NCBI RefSeq assembly: GCF_004798865.1
Contig: NW_025336481.1
Span: forward strand, 31,966,299-32,030,298
Direction: 5' to 3'
Origin: Varanus komodoensis
Lineage: Eukaryota; Chordata; Lepidosauria; Squamata; Varanidae
Length of the DNA: 64,000 bases
A model generated the notes under the pieces. That model was not told the DNA's origin. It searched no databases and saw only the letters and a list, made by a program, of their open reading frames with translations. The position numbers and the translations under genes are program-made. Position 1 is the first letter of the stretch. Every line of letters starts with the position of its first letter. Positions 46,170 to 57,668 of the stretch are shown one piece after another.

Positions 46170-46268
46170 GCATGTATATTGCTTTTACAAGGTTTTAATT
46201 TTTGTAGACTGTCCAGAGAGCTGTGGCTATTGGGAAGTATAGAAATACAACGAATGAAATGAAATTAA
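46170..46268 (+). mobile_element. L2-like LINE 3' terminus
   Basis: 'gtagactgtccagagagctg', 'tggctattgggaagtataga' and 'aatacaacgaatgaaatgaa' match the common terminus of squamate L2 copies ('...attgggcggtataaatac' and a tandem 'aata' tail). Only the 3' UTR end is present. Confidence 0.65.
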
Positions 46269-46640
46269 TACAGTGCGTACCATAGGTGGACAAGTACCTT
46301 CAACAATGTGGTTATGAGCAACAATAAAAGTGAAGGTGCTACAGCAAGGGTGATAAAAACATAAAAACGTCTTCTCTTTTCACCTACAAATGCTAGTGGG
46401 TATGCCCATTTTATGGGTGACGTGCTACCAGGAAAGTTTGGATCCGGGTGGAGTCTCACTACTCCTTTCCCTGTCCTTTGAATGCCTACCAAGCACTGGC
46501 TCCATGGTCACGCTTCTGCCCTCATGGTTCTTGCTGCAGTACAAGGACAGAGCTGAGACTTGAGTCACTTCTATGGCTGGGTAAACAGGATATTAGCAGC
46601 CACAGGATTGCATCCTTTGTGATCCAGTGCACGTTATCTT

Positions 46641-46711
46641 GCAGTCCTGTACACACTGACAAGGGTGGTCTCAGTGGGATTTGCTTCTGAGTACAGATGT
46701 ATAGGATTGCA
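46641..46711. mobile_element. short MITE with 'ataggattgca' end
   Basis: gcagtcctgtacacactgac at the left is mirrored by gtacagatgtataggattgc at the right, with the 'ctcagtgggatttgcttctg' interior between. About 71 bases. Typical of a common reptile palindromic repeat, and related to the pieces at 13720 and 61400-61450. Confidence 0.65.
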
Positions 46712-48830
46712 CTATTAACCCAGGAAAGTGAGCAGATCATTTCGTTTAAATAAGTGTACTTATTTTAAAATAAGAACTGTACACCTAACTGCAATTAGGA
46801 GGTATAAACCAGCAGTTGTTAAAGTACGTGGATAATAAAAGTATAATAAGGCGCAAAAGATGTATTGGTTTATAACTACTGTCCAAGAACATGAATTTAT
46901 TTACTCTTCATTAAACATAATTATGGGCATTTCATCACTTGTAGCAGTTAGTATCACCATGTTCCTACTAAAGAAAATGGGTTAGAAGACACAAAAGCAT
47001 GAAGAGATGGCTGGAGACTGCAGAGCATTTCCACCAATAGTACTCACAATGTCTTACCATTCGTTGAATAGTGACACTCTTGGGAGGTGTCTCCATGAGT
47101 AAGTCCTTGTTTTGGGGCAAGAGTGCTGAGGGCCAACTTAGCCTACTCAGGCTCACAACGGCAGCCCTCTGAGGTTTCCCAGAGAGCCATGTCTCCTTTG
47201 CATCCAACTATTTCTGGTCACTTGGTGGTTTCCTGACTTTTGTACATTACCTCTCTCCCTCCCCTCCATTATAAAAAGTTGAAAAATGTTCCTCCTCAAA
47301 CTTAGTTCCGGCACTGGAGCTTTAAGCTAATCAACACTGGTATTTTTGGCTCACTCATTTTGTCTTTCACTCCACCCATACCTATAGTGCAGCTCCTAAG
47401 ATCTCCGAAATTGAATGTGTTCCTCAGGCTGAAAGGGGTTCAACCTCCCTCTTTTGGGGATGAAATGAGAAGACCCCAAAACTAACCTTTCCTTTCCGAA
47501 CTCACACAATCAATGGGCTTGTAGAACTTTCCTCTTGTCATAAAATTTTTATAGAGGGAAACTCTATAAATGACTAAATTGACAGGAAGAAAACAAAGCA
47601 CTCTAAGTCCTCACCTGGAAGAAAATATTGTTTAACTGTAAGACTCTTTCCTGATAAGAAAGAGATGAGTTATCGCTTCCTATATTTGCCACTGAATCAG
47701 CAGCACCAATCAAACCATTACAAAGCAAAGAGACTTTTACTGAAATAATGCTGTCAGCAAACTCTTCTGCTTTCTTTGCTTACTTTAAGAACTCAAAGCA
47801 TTTATCTTGTAATTTCTCACTGTTATCCTTCTATTATGATGGATCTGAAGTTGTAGTCACGCCAATTACAAAATATACATAATCTTACTCTTAGTTATGA
47901 GGTGATTATGCCTCCAGTATATTGGGATGATTGTTCTTAGAGGCTGTATTGTAAGTGTAAGGAAGTAACACAGTGCAAAAGTTAGTGCACTGCTTGTCTT
48001 CTGGCTAACCACCTGAATACAGCAACTAGAAATCTGGAGATCATCTGGAAGCTACATTCCTAGACAGTTCTGAAGGAATATACACATCTCACTGAGGTTA
48101 ATGAAAATACATGTAAGTAAATTTGCACAGCTGCAACTTTTCTGTGAAAGATCCAGAAAATCTGGTTTATTATTAAACCAGATAATAAATCATCTCCAAA
48201 TCATAATTAAATACACCTTCTGCATTTCCAAGTCATCTTTGCTGCACAGACTAGAGAGATCTCAACTCTTATGCCTTTCTTTCTGCCGGTTGTTGATGTT
48301 CCCTAGAAATTCCACCAACTACAGTGAATCTTGCCTGCTCTGACTGGATGTGTGTCTGGTGATTTTTCTTTTCTATGCATACAGCTTCTGCCTACATACT
48401 GGCATCTGGTAGTCAGATGCCAAATACTTTGTTCAGCTCCTGTGCACTGATAACTGGCACTAGTCTAACACTGACCTGCAGCATTTTAAAAAATAGCTCA
48501 ATTCCAAAATGGTTATAGCTGCAGAGTAACACCCCTTTAGCTACAAGCCAGAACAATCTTGGAGGGAAATATTTGCAGATTCTTTTTTATTTTCTTCATT
48601 TGATCACAGCTTCTACTTCTAAAAGGAAATATCCTTACCTCTTACTGTTTCATTTATTATTTATCCACAGTGAGATCCTTTAGGACTCTCAGGCATTCCT
48701 TTTTTAACCTGTAATATGCATTTTAGGTAACCTTATGGTCTACTTTTCTCTATTCCATTCTATTTTAAACTTTTAAAATACTGTTGTATTTTAGGGTTTT
48801 TGTTTCTGTCAGTTAGGCTATTAATATATG
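46712..48830. other. no gene recognised
   Basis: AT-rich unique-looking DNA. No repeat family or exon is recognised. Confidence 0.4.
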
Positions 48831-48832
48831 TA

Positions 48833-49075
48833 CAGACAGACTTGAGTTATGAAATCTGAGTTACAAACAACCCAAATGAACTGCCATTAATTTTAAAAAA
48901 ATTACTGCAGAAAATCACCATCATCAGAAAGAGAGACGGAGAGAGAGAAGACATGAAAGGTGAAAGAGAGAGGAGGCATCCAAAGAATCACCAGACAGAG
49001 AGAGGAATAGCAAGGGGAGAAAGGGAGACCTCCAAGTTAAACCATCCACCCCAGAGCGCTAGAACCACATCCTCC
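48833..49075. mobile_element. pogo/Tigger-like transposon, partial second copy
   Basis: Preceded by TA (48831-48832), the left end cagacagacttgagttatga and the interior 'gaactgcc', 'attactgcagaaaatca' and purine-rich 'gaaagagaga' blocks line up with the left half of the element at 10944-11346. The right terminus is not recognisable; similarity fades after about 49075. Confidence 0.55.
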
Positions 49076-51554
49076 ATAAGGGAAGATTTCAAAGTGTGCC
49101 AGTGGCAGGATAGCTAGCTTCTCCTTCAATAGTGGTGGTGACACATGTGTGACTCTCCAGTAGGCCAAAACATCTAGAGGACTCCCCCCCCCCCCTCCAA
49201 TTTACATCTTATAGGAGATCTTGCACAATGGACAATTAAAATGTATTTCCCAGGTACCAAATATTTGCCAATATGCTTGGCTTCTTTAGTTAATCTACAA
49301 CCAAGAAGCAGTTCCATATGAAAAATGTATCTGTTATTCTAAGATAATGCACACTCAACTTTATTCTTAGTCTATATCCTGGTTGCAACATTATTCTGCT
49401 AGTTTGAAGAGAGCAGGTAAGGTGCACTGCCTGTGAAAGCTGTAAACTCTGCGATTAAGGATTCATATTTCACTTCAGTCACAATCTTATCCCATGGCCT
49501 TAAGCCACCCATCTCAACCTCACTCATTGCCATGTGAAATAAGAAGATGATATGACTGGCAACATCACACTTCTGTAGTTTCTTGAATGGTAAATCCTCC
49601 CCTTTCAATATAGTGTTATTCCACAGTTATAAAAAACCCTACACATCCATAAGCACACACAGGGCAAATCAGCATACAAACTTTTACAGGAAATAGAGAA
49701 CAGAAACATATTGTTTAGTAAGACATCTTGAAGCATTGGCAAACTATTGCTCCTTACATTCTCCAAGGTTGCATCTCTTTACATGTGCTTTTGTTATTAT
49801 CTGGTTATTATTTTTAGATGAGAGGAAGAGGTCTTGCTGAACTTATCAGCTGAGTTCTTTGACACACATCCCATCTCTTCACAGAACTGGCTATCCACCA
49901 TAACTAAATTAAATTCATTTCGAAAAAGAGAGCTAGCCATGCAGGTCACAATCTTAGGTAAAAGAATGGCCAATGTACATAAGCTTCATATAAAAAAGTA
50001 ACCTAAGAAGTAACATGTAACATCATACAAAATATCATCAAGAAATGGAATCCAGTGCTATTTTTAAGTAGCCCCTTAAGCACAAATGGGACGAAGCAGA
50101 AGGCTGTGGTTTGCAGAATTGTGGAATGGGAAGAGGCAAAGCATTGCCTCTCAAAAAAACCTATAACCAGGGATTATAATGGGGAATGTTTAGTTTCTGA
50201 CATATAACTGGCTGCCATTCATTGTTAGAGTGAAACATGCTGCATTTGGAGATTCCAGTCCTTCTTAGTGGCTCATCCTCCAGTTAAAGTGATGGAACAG
50301 AAGTGCTATTTGTTCATCTAACTTTGCCTTCTCCCCAGCATCAGGTGGCATAATGAACACATGCATTTTAGTGCTGCATAACTGAGGAAAACTCTCCTTC
50401 ATGCCTAGCTTGAGATAGACTCAAAACATCTGGGTGGCTACTAAATGGAAGCAAAATATTAGCAAAGATGGACCTTGGCCACATCCAACAAGACATTGCT
50501 TACATTCTCATGAATATAATTTTGCTATTTACTAAATTGATCTGAGATGAGTTATCTTTACAAGCTAATAACTGTTGCTAGTAAAATTGCTCCATTTTTT
50601 TTACAAAGAGCTCTATAATTCTGCCAGGGAAAGTTCAGCATGAATTGAATGTTGACATTCAATTCATTCAGCATGAGATGAATGTTGGCCAGTCACACTT
50701 TCAAGTATGTGGAAAGGGGGAGGGTTGTGGAATTAGTTTTGCAAGTATCAAGATAATGAATGAGACAAGAATCCCAAAGCACTAAAAAGAATGGATACAA
50801 AACTGGAAGGCATAGAGAAAACCAGTGCTCTTCCTGCTGGATATACCACACCTTGCCAGTCTGGTAGAAATTGAACCGATGACCTGGAAAATAAGCTTAA
50901 GTAAATCAGATTGGAAGAGATCAGGCTGTAGGGATTCCTTAAACTATGGAGGCAGGAGAAGCTGTTGCATTCATTCTAATTAGTGGATTAGGAAACAGCA
51001 CTGTATTAACGTTACATATTATTCTGTACAAAGGTATGACATAGTTGTCAGGGAGACAAGTGATTAAAAATGCATTTGTTTGAAATTATGAGCACTACTG
51101 TGAAGATTGCAATGCTAAATTACATTTCATCATTAAACATGGACTTCATCAAACCATGCATCGGGCACAAAGATGTGAGCCAACTTTGAGAAACTTGTGA
51201 AGAAGTAAAAGGAACAGCACACCTCATAATATTAGATAAAGCCAATTAAATAGTACTGTGGTGTTAATGTGTTTCTGGATACAAACTGTTCATTTGCAGA
51301 TTCTGATTGGCCATTTATGGGTTAGTACTGACACTAATACATTAATATCAAAACTCATGTCCAAATTCTTGCAGATGGTTGAGGAAGTAACAAAGGCCAA
51401 ACTATTATTTGAGAAGTTAGCTTAAGGTGATAACTGACCTAATATAAAAAGAAGATTCACAGTTTATTCTTCAGCCAAACTGAAAACCTGACTTTGCAGT
51501 AGAAGAGGCAAATGCACACACCAGCAAACTGAACAGTGGCTCGTCCATCTGTCT
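49076..51554. other. no gene recognised
   Basis: A C run lies near 49186. A 13-bp near-perfect palindrome lies at 50640-50667. Otherwise AT-rich sequence without a recognised element. Confidence 0.4.
50640..50667. repeat. 13-bp arm palindrome with 2-base centre
   Basis: atgaattgaatgt (50640-50652), centre tg, then acattcaattcat (50655-50667). The arms are perfect. Confidence 0.9.
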
Positions 51555-51730
51555 CTTCATTTCTGTATTTATATAGTATATTTCTATACTAATCGCCTAC
51601 ACTCACTGGACAGTTTGCAGCAATTAACAGAATGAAATGCAACCCAGTAAAGCAGAAAAGTGTAAAACTACAGTATAACACCAAAATAAAAACTAATGTA
51701 AAACTTAGCAGCAGCTTAAAGATTTAAAAT
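51555..51730 (-). mobile_element. L2-like LINE 3' UTR fragment
   Basis: 'tgtatttatatagtatattt', 'gacagtttgcagcaattaac' and 'aaaataaaaactaa' are the reverse complement of the usual L2-type terminus (compare 46170-46268). Confidence 0.5.
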
Positions 51731-52559
51731 ACCCTGCCACCTGCTTCCTCCATCCCCACTGTTTGGGAAAAGTTACAAACATCCTACATAGTAGTGTTTA
51801 GGAAAGTTGATTTTCTCTCTGCCTCCCACCCAGTCATCTGAATGTCATACTCTCATCAAGGAATCATGAAAGCCATGAAATCTTCCCAATAGCATCTGCA
51901 GAATTTTTTCAATAGAAAAGAGCTTACGCTGGAGTGGGAGACAACACCAATCCTTCCTGGCTTAGCTCCCAAGCCAACTGACTGCCCCAAAGTCAACCCA
52001 GTGTGCTGTAAATACACTGAACTGAATGTTTAAAATGGGAAAATTAGAGATAGTTGAATTCAAAGTGAAGGGGTCATAGAAATCTTTGATGAGTGCAAGC
52101 CCCATCAACACAAACTTTGAAGGTCCATTCTGAAGGTGCGTATCCAACTTCAGAGGACTTTCATGCTGAAGCATCCCTCTTCAGGGATTTGGACCACAAG
52201 ATGACTTATTCACAGCAATCATATCCTGGTGTTTGGGTATGCTCCAGGGAGAGGCCAAATTTCAGTTTAAGTTCAGTACACTTTTGAACTTACTCCAAGC
52301 TGAAGATCTCTTTAAAATCAAAAATTTTTCAAAAATTAAAAGTGAGCTCTTTTGTGGCAACTCTTGCTTCCAACCAGGGAATGGTTAAAAGTAATTTTAA
52401 AATAATCCAGACTTTAACTAATCCACTTGCATAAAAATACTTGCACTTATTATCGTATTTTTCGCTCTATAAGACACACTCCCCCCCCCCCCGTCAAAAG
52501 TAAGGGGAAATGTCTGTGCGTCTTATAGAGCAAATGTGTGTGTGCCTGACGCCCGGGAA

Positions 52560-52965
52560 GCTGCCGGCCCGCCTGCACCACGTGGCACCACCTGGCCGGC
52601 ACGCGCTCGGCACGCGCTGCTCCAACCCCCTCCGGTGCAGGTGAGAGCTGTGCCGCTCAGGGGGAGCAGTGCGGAGGAGGAGGAGCCGTGGGCTTTAATC
52701 CGCTGGCCGCACGGAGAGACGGACTGCTCACCCCCACCGCCCAGGAAGACCTGCCGCGGAGGAGGAGGAGCCGCGGGCTTTAACCTGCCGGCCACATGGA
52801 GAGACAGACTGCTCACCCCCACCGCCTGGGAAGACCTGCCACTGTCGCTCCACCCAGAAGACCACTGCCGGCATGCTGCCGGCCCAGCTGCACCACACCT
52901 GACCGGCACATGCTCGGCGCGCCCTGCTCCACCCCCCCCCCCTCCTCCGGTGCAGGTGAGAGCTG
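52560..52965. repeat. 91-bp direct repeats bracketing the core
   Basis: A block starting gctgccggcccgcctgcac (52560-52650) recurs at 52875-52965, beginning gctgccggcccagctgcac. Both end tccggtgcaggtgagagctg. Each is 91 bases; differences are mostly transitions at CpG-type sites plus one C-run change. Confidence 0.8.
52671..52840. repeat. 85-bp tandem duplication
   Basis: Two adjacent 85-base units (52671-52755, 52756-52840) begin gcggaggaggaggagccg and end ggaagacctgcc. They differ at about ten sites, nearly all transitions. Confidence 0.9.
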
Positions 52966-53137
52966 TTAATCACAGGTCGGTGTGTGTTTTCAAATGGCAA
53001 CCCGTCTTTTAATGAAGCCCATGGGGAAGTGATGGGGAATGTGCCTGTGATTATCAGGAAGTTTTCCATGGATCCCTCCTCTAAAAACTAGGTGCGTCTT
53101 ATGGTCAGGCGCGTCTTACAGAGCGAAAAATATGGTA

Positions 53138-54082
53138 TCTAAATTAGGCAAATTGCATTCCTATAGAAGGAACAATTCTGCCTGCAAATGAAATCTAATT
53201 CTGCTAGGGGGAAGAAAGTTATAGATAAGAGATTTTTGCTTTTACCCCCACCCCACTCCATATTTAAAGACACCAAGCACAAACATTCTTTATACCTGTT
53301 TGCGTAACATTTACCAGGCTACTCTGTCTGTGGATTTAATAATCAAATTTTAAAAACACATTAAAAAGTTGTAGCTATTTATTGATTTCTTCATTATAGT
53401 TAATGGGAAGCAATAATGAAGAAATCAAAGGTTTAAAAACAAGGTGAAGAAATACGTCTAAGCATGGCTTTGGAGTATGTTAAGAAACTGAATGTTTTTG
53501 GTTGTTTGCACATGGTAACCCTAGGAATTTTGCCCTCCAAAATGTCCCTGCTTAACTCCTGTAAACTCAAGACTGTGACTTCCTTTATGGGAATGATCCA
53601 TCTATTCTTTTGCTTCATCTTTTCCAAACATTGTTGTCTTCACCACTGAGTCTCTCCTTCTTTTCAGGTGCTCAAAGCATGATAGCATCAGTTTCATCAT
53701 ATTTATTTCCAGGGCAAGTTCCAGTGCAAGTTCTTGCCTCTAAAACATCTTGATTTTAATTATGAATGGAATAAGAATGTCAAGAAAGGAAACTCGATTT
53801 TTAGTAAGATCAAACAATAGGAGCAGTGGGGAAACAGTTTGAGTCAGTTATTTTCAAACTCAAGGAACTTTGATATTCTTAATCCTGTTCATAATGTGGT
53901 GAGAATAAATGTGACCACATAAGCTTTAACTGGAGGCAAAGTCACTATATATGATTCTTCTATGATTGTTTAAGTCCTTCATGACAAGAAAGGATTTAAA
54001 CCTGGCTTCTATCAACTGGTGCTCCATTACAGTATGTATGAAGTTGCTCACTCACAGCACTTTTTGGATTAATAGAAGAAAG
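53138..54082. other. no gene recognised
   Basis: AT-rich. The opposed frames at 53433-53649 are shadows of each other, with no domain. Confidence 0.4.
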
Positions 54083-54197
54083 ATGCAGTCCTATGCATGC
54101 TTAGATTCCTTTTTCTTAAACCCTGACAGTTCTCAGCATACACCAGTCAGCTTGCCTGCAGGGCCTTGCCCCAGCTAAACATCCATAGGATTGTGCC
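54083..54197. mobile_element. short MITE with 'gcagtcctatgcatg' ends
   Basis: atgcagtcctatgcatgctt at the left is mirrored by catccataggattgtgcc at the right, about 115 bases apart. Same palindromic family as 4494-4594 and 11691-11792. Confidence 0.6.
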
Positions 54198-54773
54198 CAA
54201 AGTTAACAATACCAGAAAATACCAGTGTGCCATAGTGGTCAATGCAGTTATTGTATGAGTCCTTTGGATGCAAGACAAAAGAATTCAAATGTTGAAGTCA
54301 CTTTTTACTAGCAAATAAACATATAAAATATTTAGTAATTTATCATGTGCTGCTTTGGCTGTAGCAGGCAAGGGAAAGACATGGCAGATGGATTCTGTTT
54401 GCCATGGAAGTTCCCCTTAGAGCACCATTAATTGTGCCAGTCTGTGTTAGTCTGAAACATTTGTGGGAAACATATCATGCTTTTTTTGGCTGAGAAAGGT
54501 TGGACGTATATTCTGAATGCAAGAGGAGGTTAGGGATTCCATGTTTGCACTGCTAACTGATCACATTCTGTCCACAGACCTCTATGTACAGAATAAATGC
54601 CTTCATTTCTAGAGAGCTAACACTGGGTGAAAGAAGGTGACTACTGCTTACATAATCACTATAAGAAAAAGTCAGATAGGAAAAGTCTGTGCAGAAAGTG
54701 GAGGTCTTACCGATGTTCTCTTTTCATGCCTGGTGATCCCAGGGGAAAAAGAAATGTTGCCACCACAGAGGCC

Positions 54774-55474
54774 TCATTTCCTGGAGTATCCTAGTAAGTT
54801 GTGTTTGAAGGTTTCTGCCTGCTTCCTCACATGGGCAGGATCCATAAGATTGGTTCCAAAGTCTTTTTTCCCCAAGACTCTTGCCTGGTTGGCTGGTTTG
54901 GTAACTGAACTTTCTGAGAGTAGTGTTGGTTTTAGCCACTCAAAACAAGTGCCACAGTTCTGAAATGCTTTTGGACAGGATGTGGATTTGAGCGAGGAGT
55001 ATGTGTGTTGTCTATGGCTTGCATATGACTTTTTTCTGAACGGACATGTGCAGTCTTTCCTGCTCCCCAGCAGATAGTTGATGTGGCTCTTGGTCAGGGT
55101 AGTATATTTCTGCTTTAAATGAAGTAGGAGCTGCTGTCGCATGGCTTCTACGAATGTAATTTGGTTACAATGGAAGGGTGTGGTCATGTGGGAGACGTCC
55201 ATGCTGACGTTCCTTCCCACACCAATGATCCATCTGGAAACTGGAGCAATTCTAACCTGGAATGATTGCACAGTGTGGATTCCTTCCACATGGCCAGACT
55301 CCCAGCATGATCAAGCATCGTGAGCAGACACATTGTCACAGTCCTCACTCTGCTTAGGGCAACACCAACCAGTACTTCCCACACAGTTTCACACATTTCT
55401 GAGTGACTGTAGATATGCCTGGTAATGCCAGTCTCACTGCACAGGGCTGTGCTGATAGATAATCTGCTTTCCAT
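54774..55474 (-). other. unexplained minus-strand open stretch
   Basis: Two overlapping minus-strand frames, 171 codons (55289-54774) and 96 codons (55474-55184), cover 700 bases. The larger contains EAMRQQLLLHLKQKYTTLTK followed by SHINYLLGSRKDCTCPF, a plausible amphipathic helix. No domain, signal peptide or splice signal is recognised, and no terminal repeats were found around it. It could be a decayed coding sequence, an unrecognised repeat or chance. I do not assign a function. Confidence 0.2.
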
Positions 55475-56957
55475 ATGGCTGAAGTTCTCCTATGGGAGCA
55501 GTAAAAGTCTATTTACTCATACTAAACAGGAGTGCTTAACAGAAATAGTAAGCATTTATCTACTTCCAACCTCAGAACTCATGAGTGTAAACAAGCCTCT
55601 TTTGCTGAACCACGCCACCTCTTTTCAGTCTGACAAGACAGCTGGTACTAATTATTTAATTGTAATACCACCATGAATGAAAACAATTGCAAAATGGTTT
55701 ACATATACATATTAGAACAGCATTTAAAATATTACTATTAAAATCACATTTAAATATAATTTTATGACATATCAGAGGCAACCCCCCCCAGGCATATGTG
55801 TCCCTATATTATTGCACATGCTTTGAGGAAATTCATAAGATGAAAGATCTTGAACTAGTTACCTGCATCTACATGGGAAACTGTATTGTTTAAAATGTAT
55901 TGTTTAAAGTGCTTTAGTTTAGCTGCATTTTCTGTAGATTTACAGTTCAGACTGTAATTAACTGAGAGCCCAGCTTGAGAACCCAGCCCTACTTGGGCAG
56001 CACAGCCTGTACAGCTCTTACCATCTTATATAGCATCTCTTAAATTATACAAGGATGATTTCCATGCCATGTTTATCTGTTTGCTCAATTTTAAGATCCC
56101 ATAAGAATAAAGCATCCCACTCATTAAACAAACAGGAAAAGGGAACATGTTCTTTTGTGCAAGGATACCAACCAAGTTAGAAGCATAATGAATCCTTTCC
56201 AAAACCTCAAGCAACTTTTAATAACCCAAAACCCCAAAGGGCAGCATATAAACATGAAAATGTTGGGGAAATGTGCAGGTCTAGATAAAACATTGTTTTA
56301 CTCTTGAAGTGGCAAGGGCTCCATTTCAAATCAGTATAAGAGGTATAAGAATTAAAACTGTCTTCAATGCCTGTTCTTCAAATCCCTTGCAATATTCTTT
56401 CACAGTTCATTTAGAAGTGAAGCATCAAGCAAGCTGTGCATCAAAACATAGGAACTATGGACCTCAGCTGTACAAAATGACAGCATTTATATGTCCTCAG
56501 AACTTACATTCAGCACAATGAAGGCAAGAGTAAAGAATTATTCAAATGATTATAAATATTTTAGCAAATTCATTCAGTTTCAGGCATCGATGTTGAAAGG
56601 AGATTTGTCCTACAAAACATCCATATATGCTAGGCTTTGAACATAGTGAAAAGGAAATCGTTTAAAACTGCACAATCCATTTTAGTGCAATGCCTTTATT
56701 ATGCCAACCAAGAGATCACAAAAATATGCAAGCTTTTGTTATCTCCAGATCTCGTTTAGGCAAGATTTGAGAAAAAGCAGGGTGGGTTTTGATAAGGAGA
56801 AAACGCTGAGTTAACCTTCAAGTCATGGTGTCTGCATGATGCTGACCTTGACTTTATCAGCAACTCAGCTTATCTTCTCCTGTTGACCATTCTTCTCACC
56901 CTGCTTTTAATAACTCTTTGCTCAAGGAGATCTGCTGTGATCATAAGGTTAGCCTAA
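55475..56957. other. no gene recognised
   Basis: AT-rich. A C run lies near 55783 and a direct echo of 'attgtttaaa' near 55890-55910. No element is recognised. Confidence 0.4.
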
Positions 56958-56959
56958 TA

Positions 56960-57666
56960 CAGTGGTACCTTGGCTCATGAATGCCTTGGTTCACAAACAA
57001 ATCAGGTCACGAACAAAAATTTCTGAAAAAAATTGACTTGGGTCGCGAACACCGCTTTGGGTGGCAACCAAGATCACAGCCATCTCCCCCCCCCCGCCCC
57101 GAGTGGGGAGTTGGCCACAATCACAGTTCCGTTCATGCAGGGAAGGTGTGCCTGTTCAGAGGCGCGCTCCTGCGGGAAAGATGGGCATAATCTTGACCAT
57201 CTCCCCCCACCAACCAGCACGATCGTGGACATCTCCCTACCCCACCTGAGTGGGGAGATGGCCGCAATCGTGCTGGGGGCAGGGGGAGATGGTCGAGATC
57301 GTGCCCATCTCTCCCTCCCCCAGTGCGCTGTTTGCGCCCGTCTCTTCCTTCCCCAGTGCACCCGCAATCATGCCCATCCCCCCCCCCAGTGCGCTGGTAT
57401 GATGGGTGCCAACAGGGATGATGGGTGCGATCTTGGTCGTGCTGGGGGGGGGGGAGATGACCCCGCTTGTGCTTGGGGTGGGGAGATGGCCGTGATCTTT
57501 GTTGTTGTCACCTTGCTTCACATTTTTCTGATTTAAAAAATGGTTACAGAACAGATTAACCTTATTTACATTGAACCTTATGGGGAAATTTAACTTGGCT
57601 CATGACCAATTTGTGTCACAACCAGAGTCCTGGAATGGATTAAGTTCGTGAGCCAAGGTACCACTG
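56960..57666. mobile_element. Tc1/mariner (pogo/Tigger-like) non-autonomous transposon
   Basis: It starts cagtggtaccttggctcatg and ends ccaaggtaccactg, with inverted arms of about 20 bases that are almost perfect. Past the arms, similarity continues in the 'cacgaac' and 'gtcacgaac' blocks. TA precedes the left end (56958-56959) and CA follows the right, one substitution from a TA duplication. The core (57080-57520) is GC- and CpG-rich and repeats variants of 'gtggggagatggccgcaatc' on both strands, with long C and G runs. The 167-, 97- and 94-codon frames there come from the stop-poor composition; no transposase is present. Confidence 0.8.
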
Positions 57667-57668
57667 CA

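Larger units (their letters stand above)
52453..53135. mobile_element. TA-flanked DNA transposon with CpG-rich duplicated core
   Basis: The left end tcgtatttttcgctctataa is mirrored by the right end ttacagagcgaaaaatatgg. TA lies on both sides (52451-52452, 53136-53137), as in Tc1/mariner-like elements. The left 80 bases form a hairpin: gctctataagacacac (52464-52479) pairs with gtgcgtcttatagagc (52516-52531), 15 of 16. The gcgtctta motif recurs twice near the right end (53094, 53111). The core is rich in CpG and holds two internal duplications. There is no transposase: the 158-, 128- and 113-codon frames here are products of stop-poor GC-rich repeats. The family is common in vertebrates; I cannot name it with certainty. 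Confidence 0.75.

Noticed and set aside
52523-53069. Proline/arginine-rich frames of 113-158 codons on both strands
   Set aside because: They fall inside the GC-rich duplicated core of a DNA transposon, where stop codons are rare. No start context or domain.
57033-57536. 167-codon histidine/proline-rich frame and opposing frames of 94-97 codons
   Set aside because: Produced by the C- and G-rich degenerate repeat core of the element at 56960-57666.
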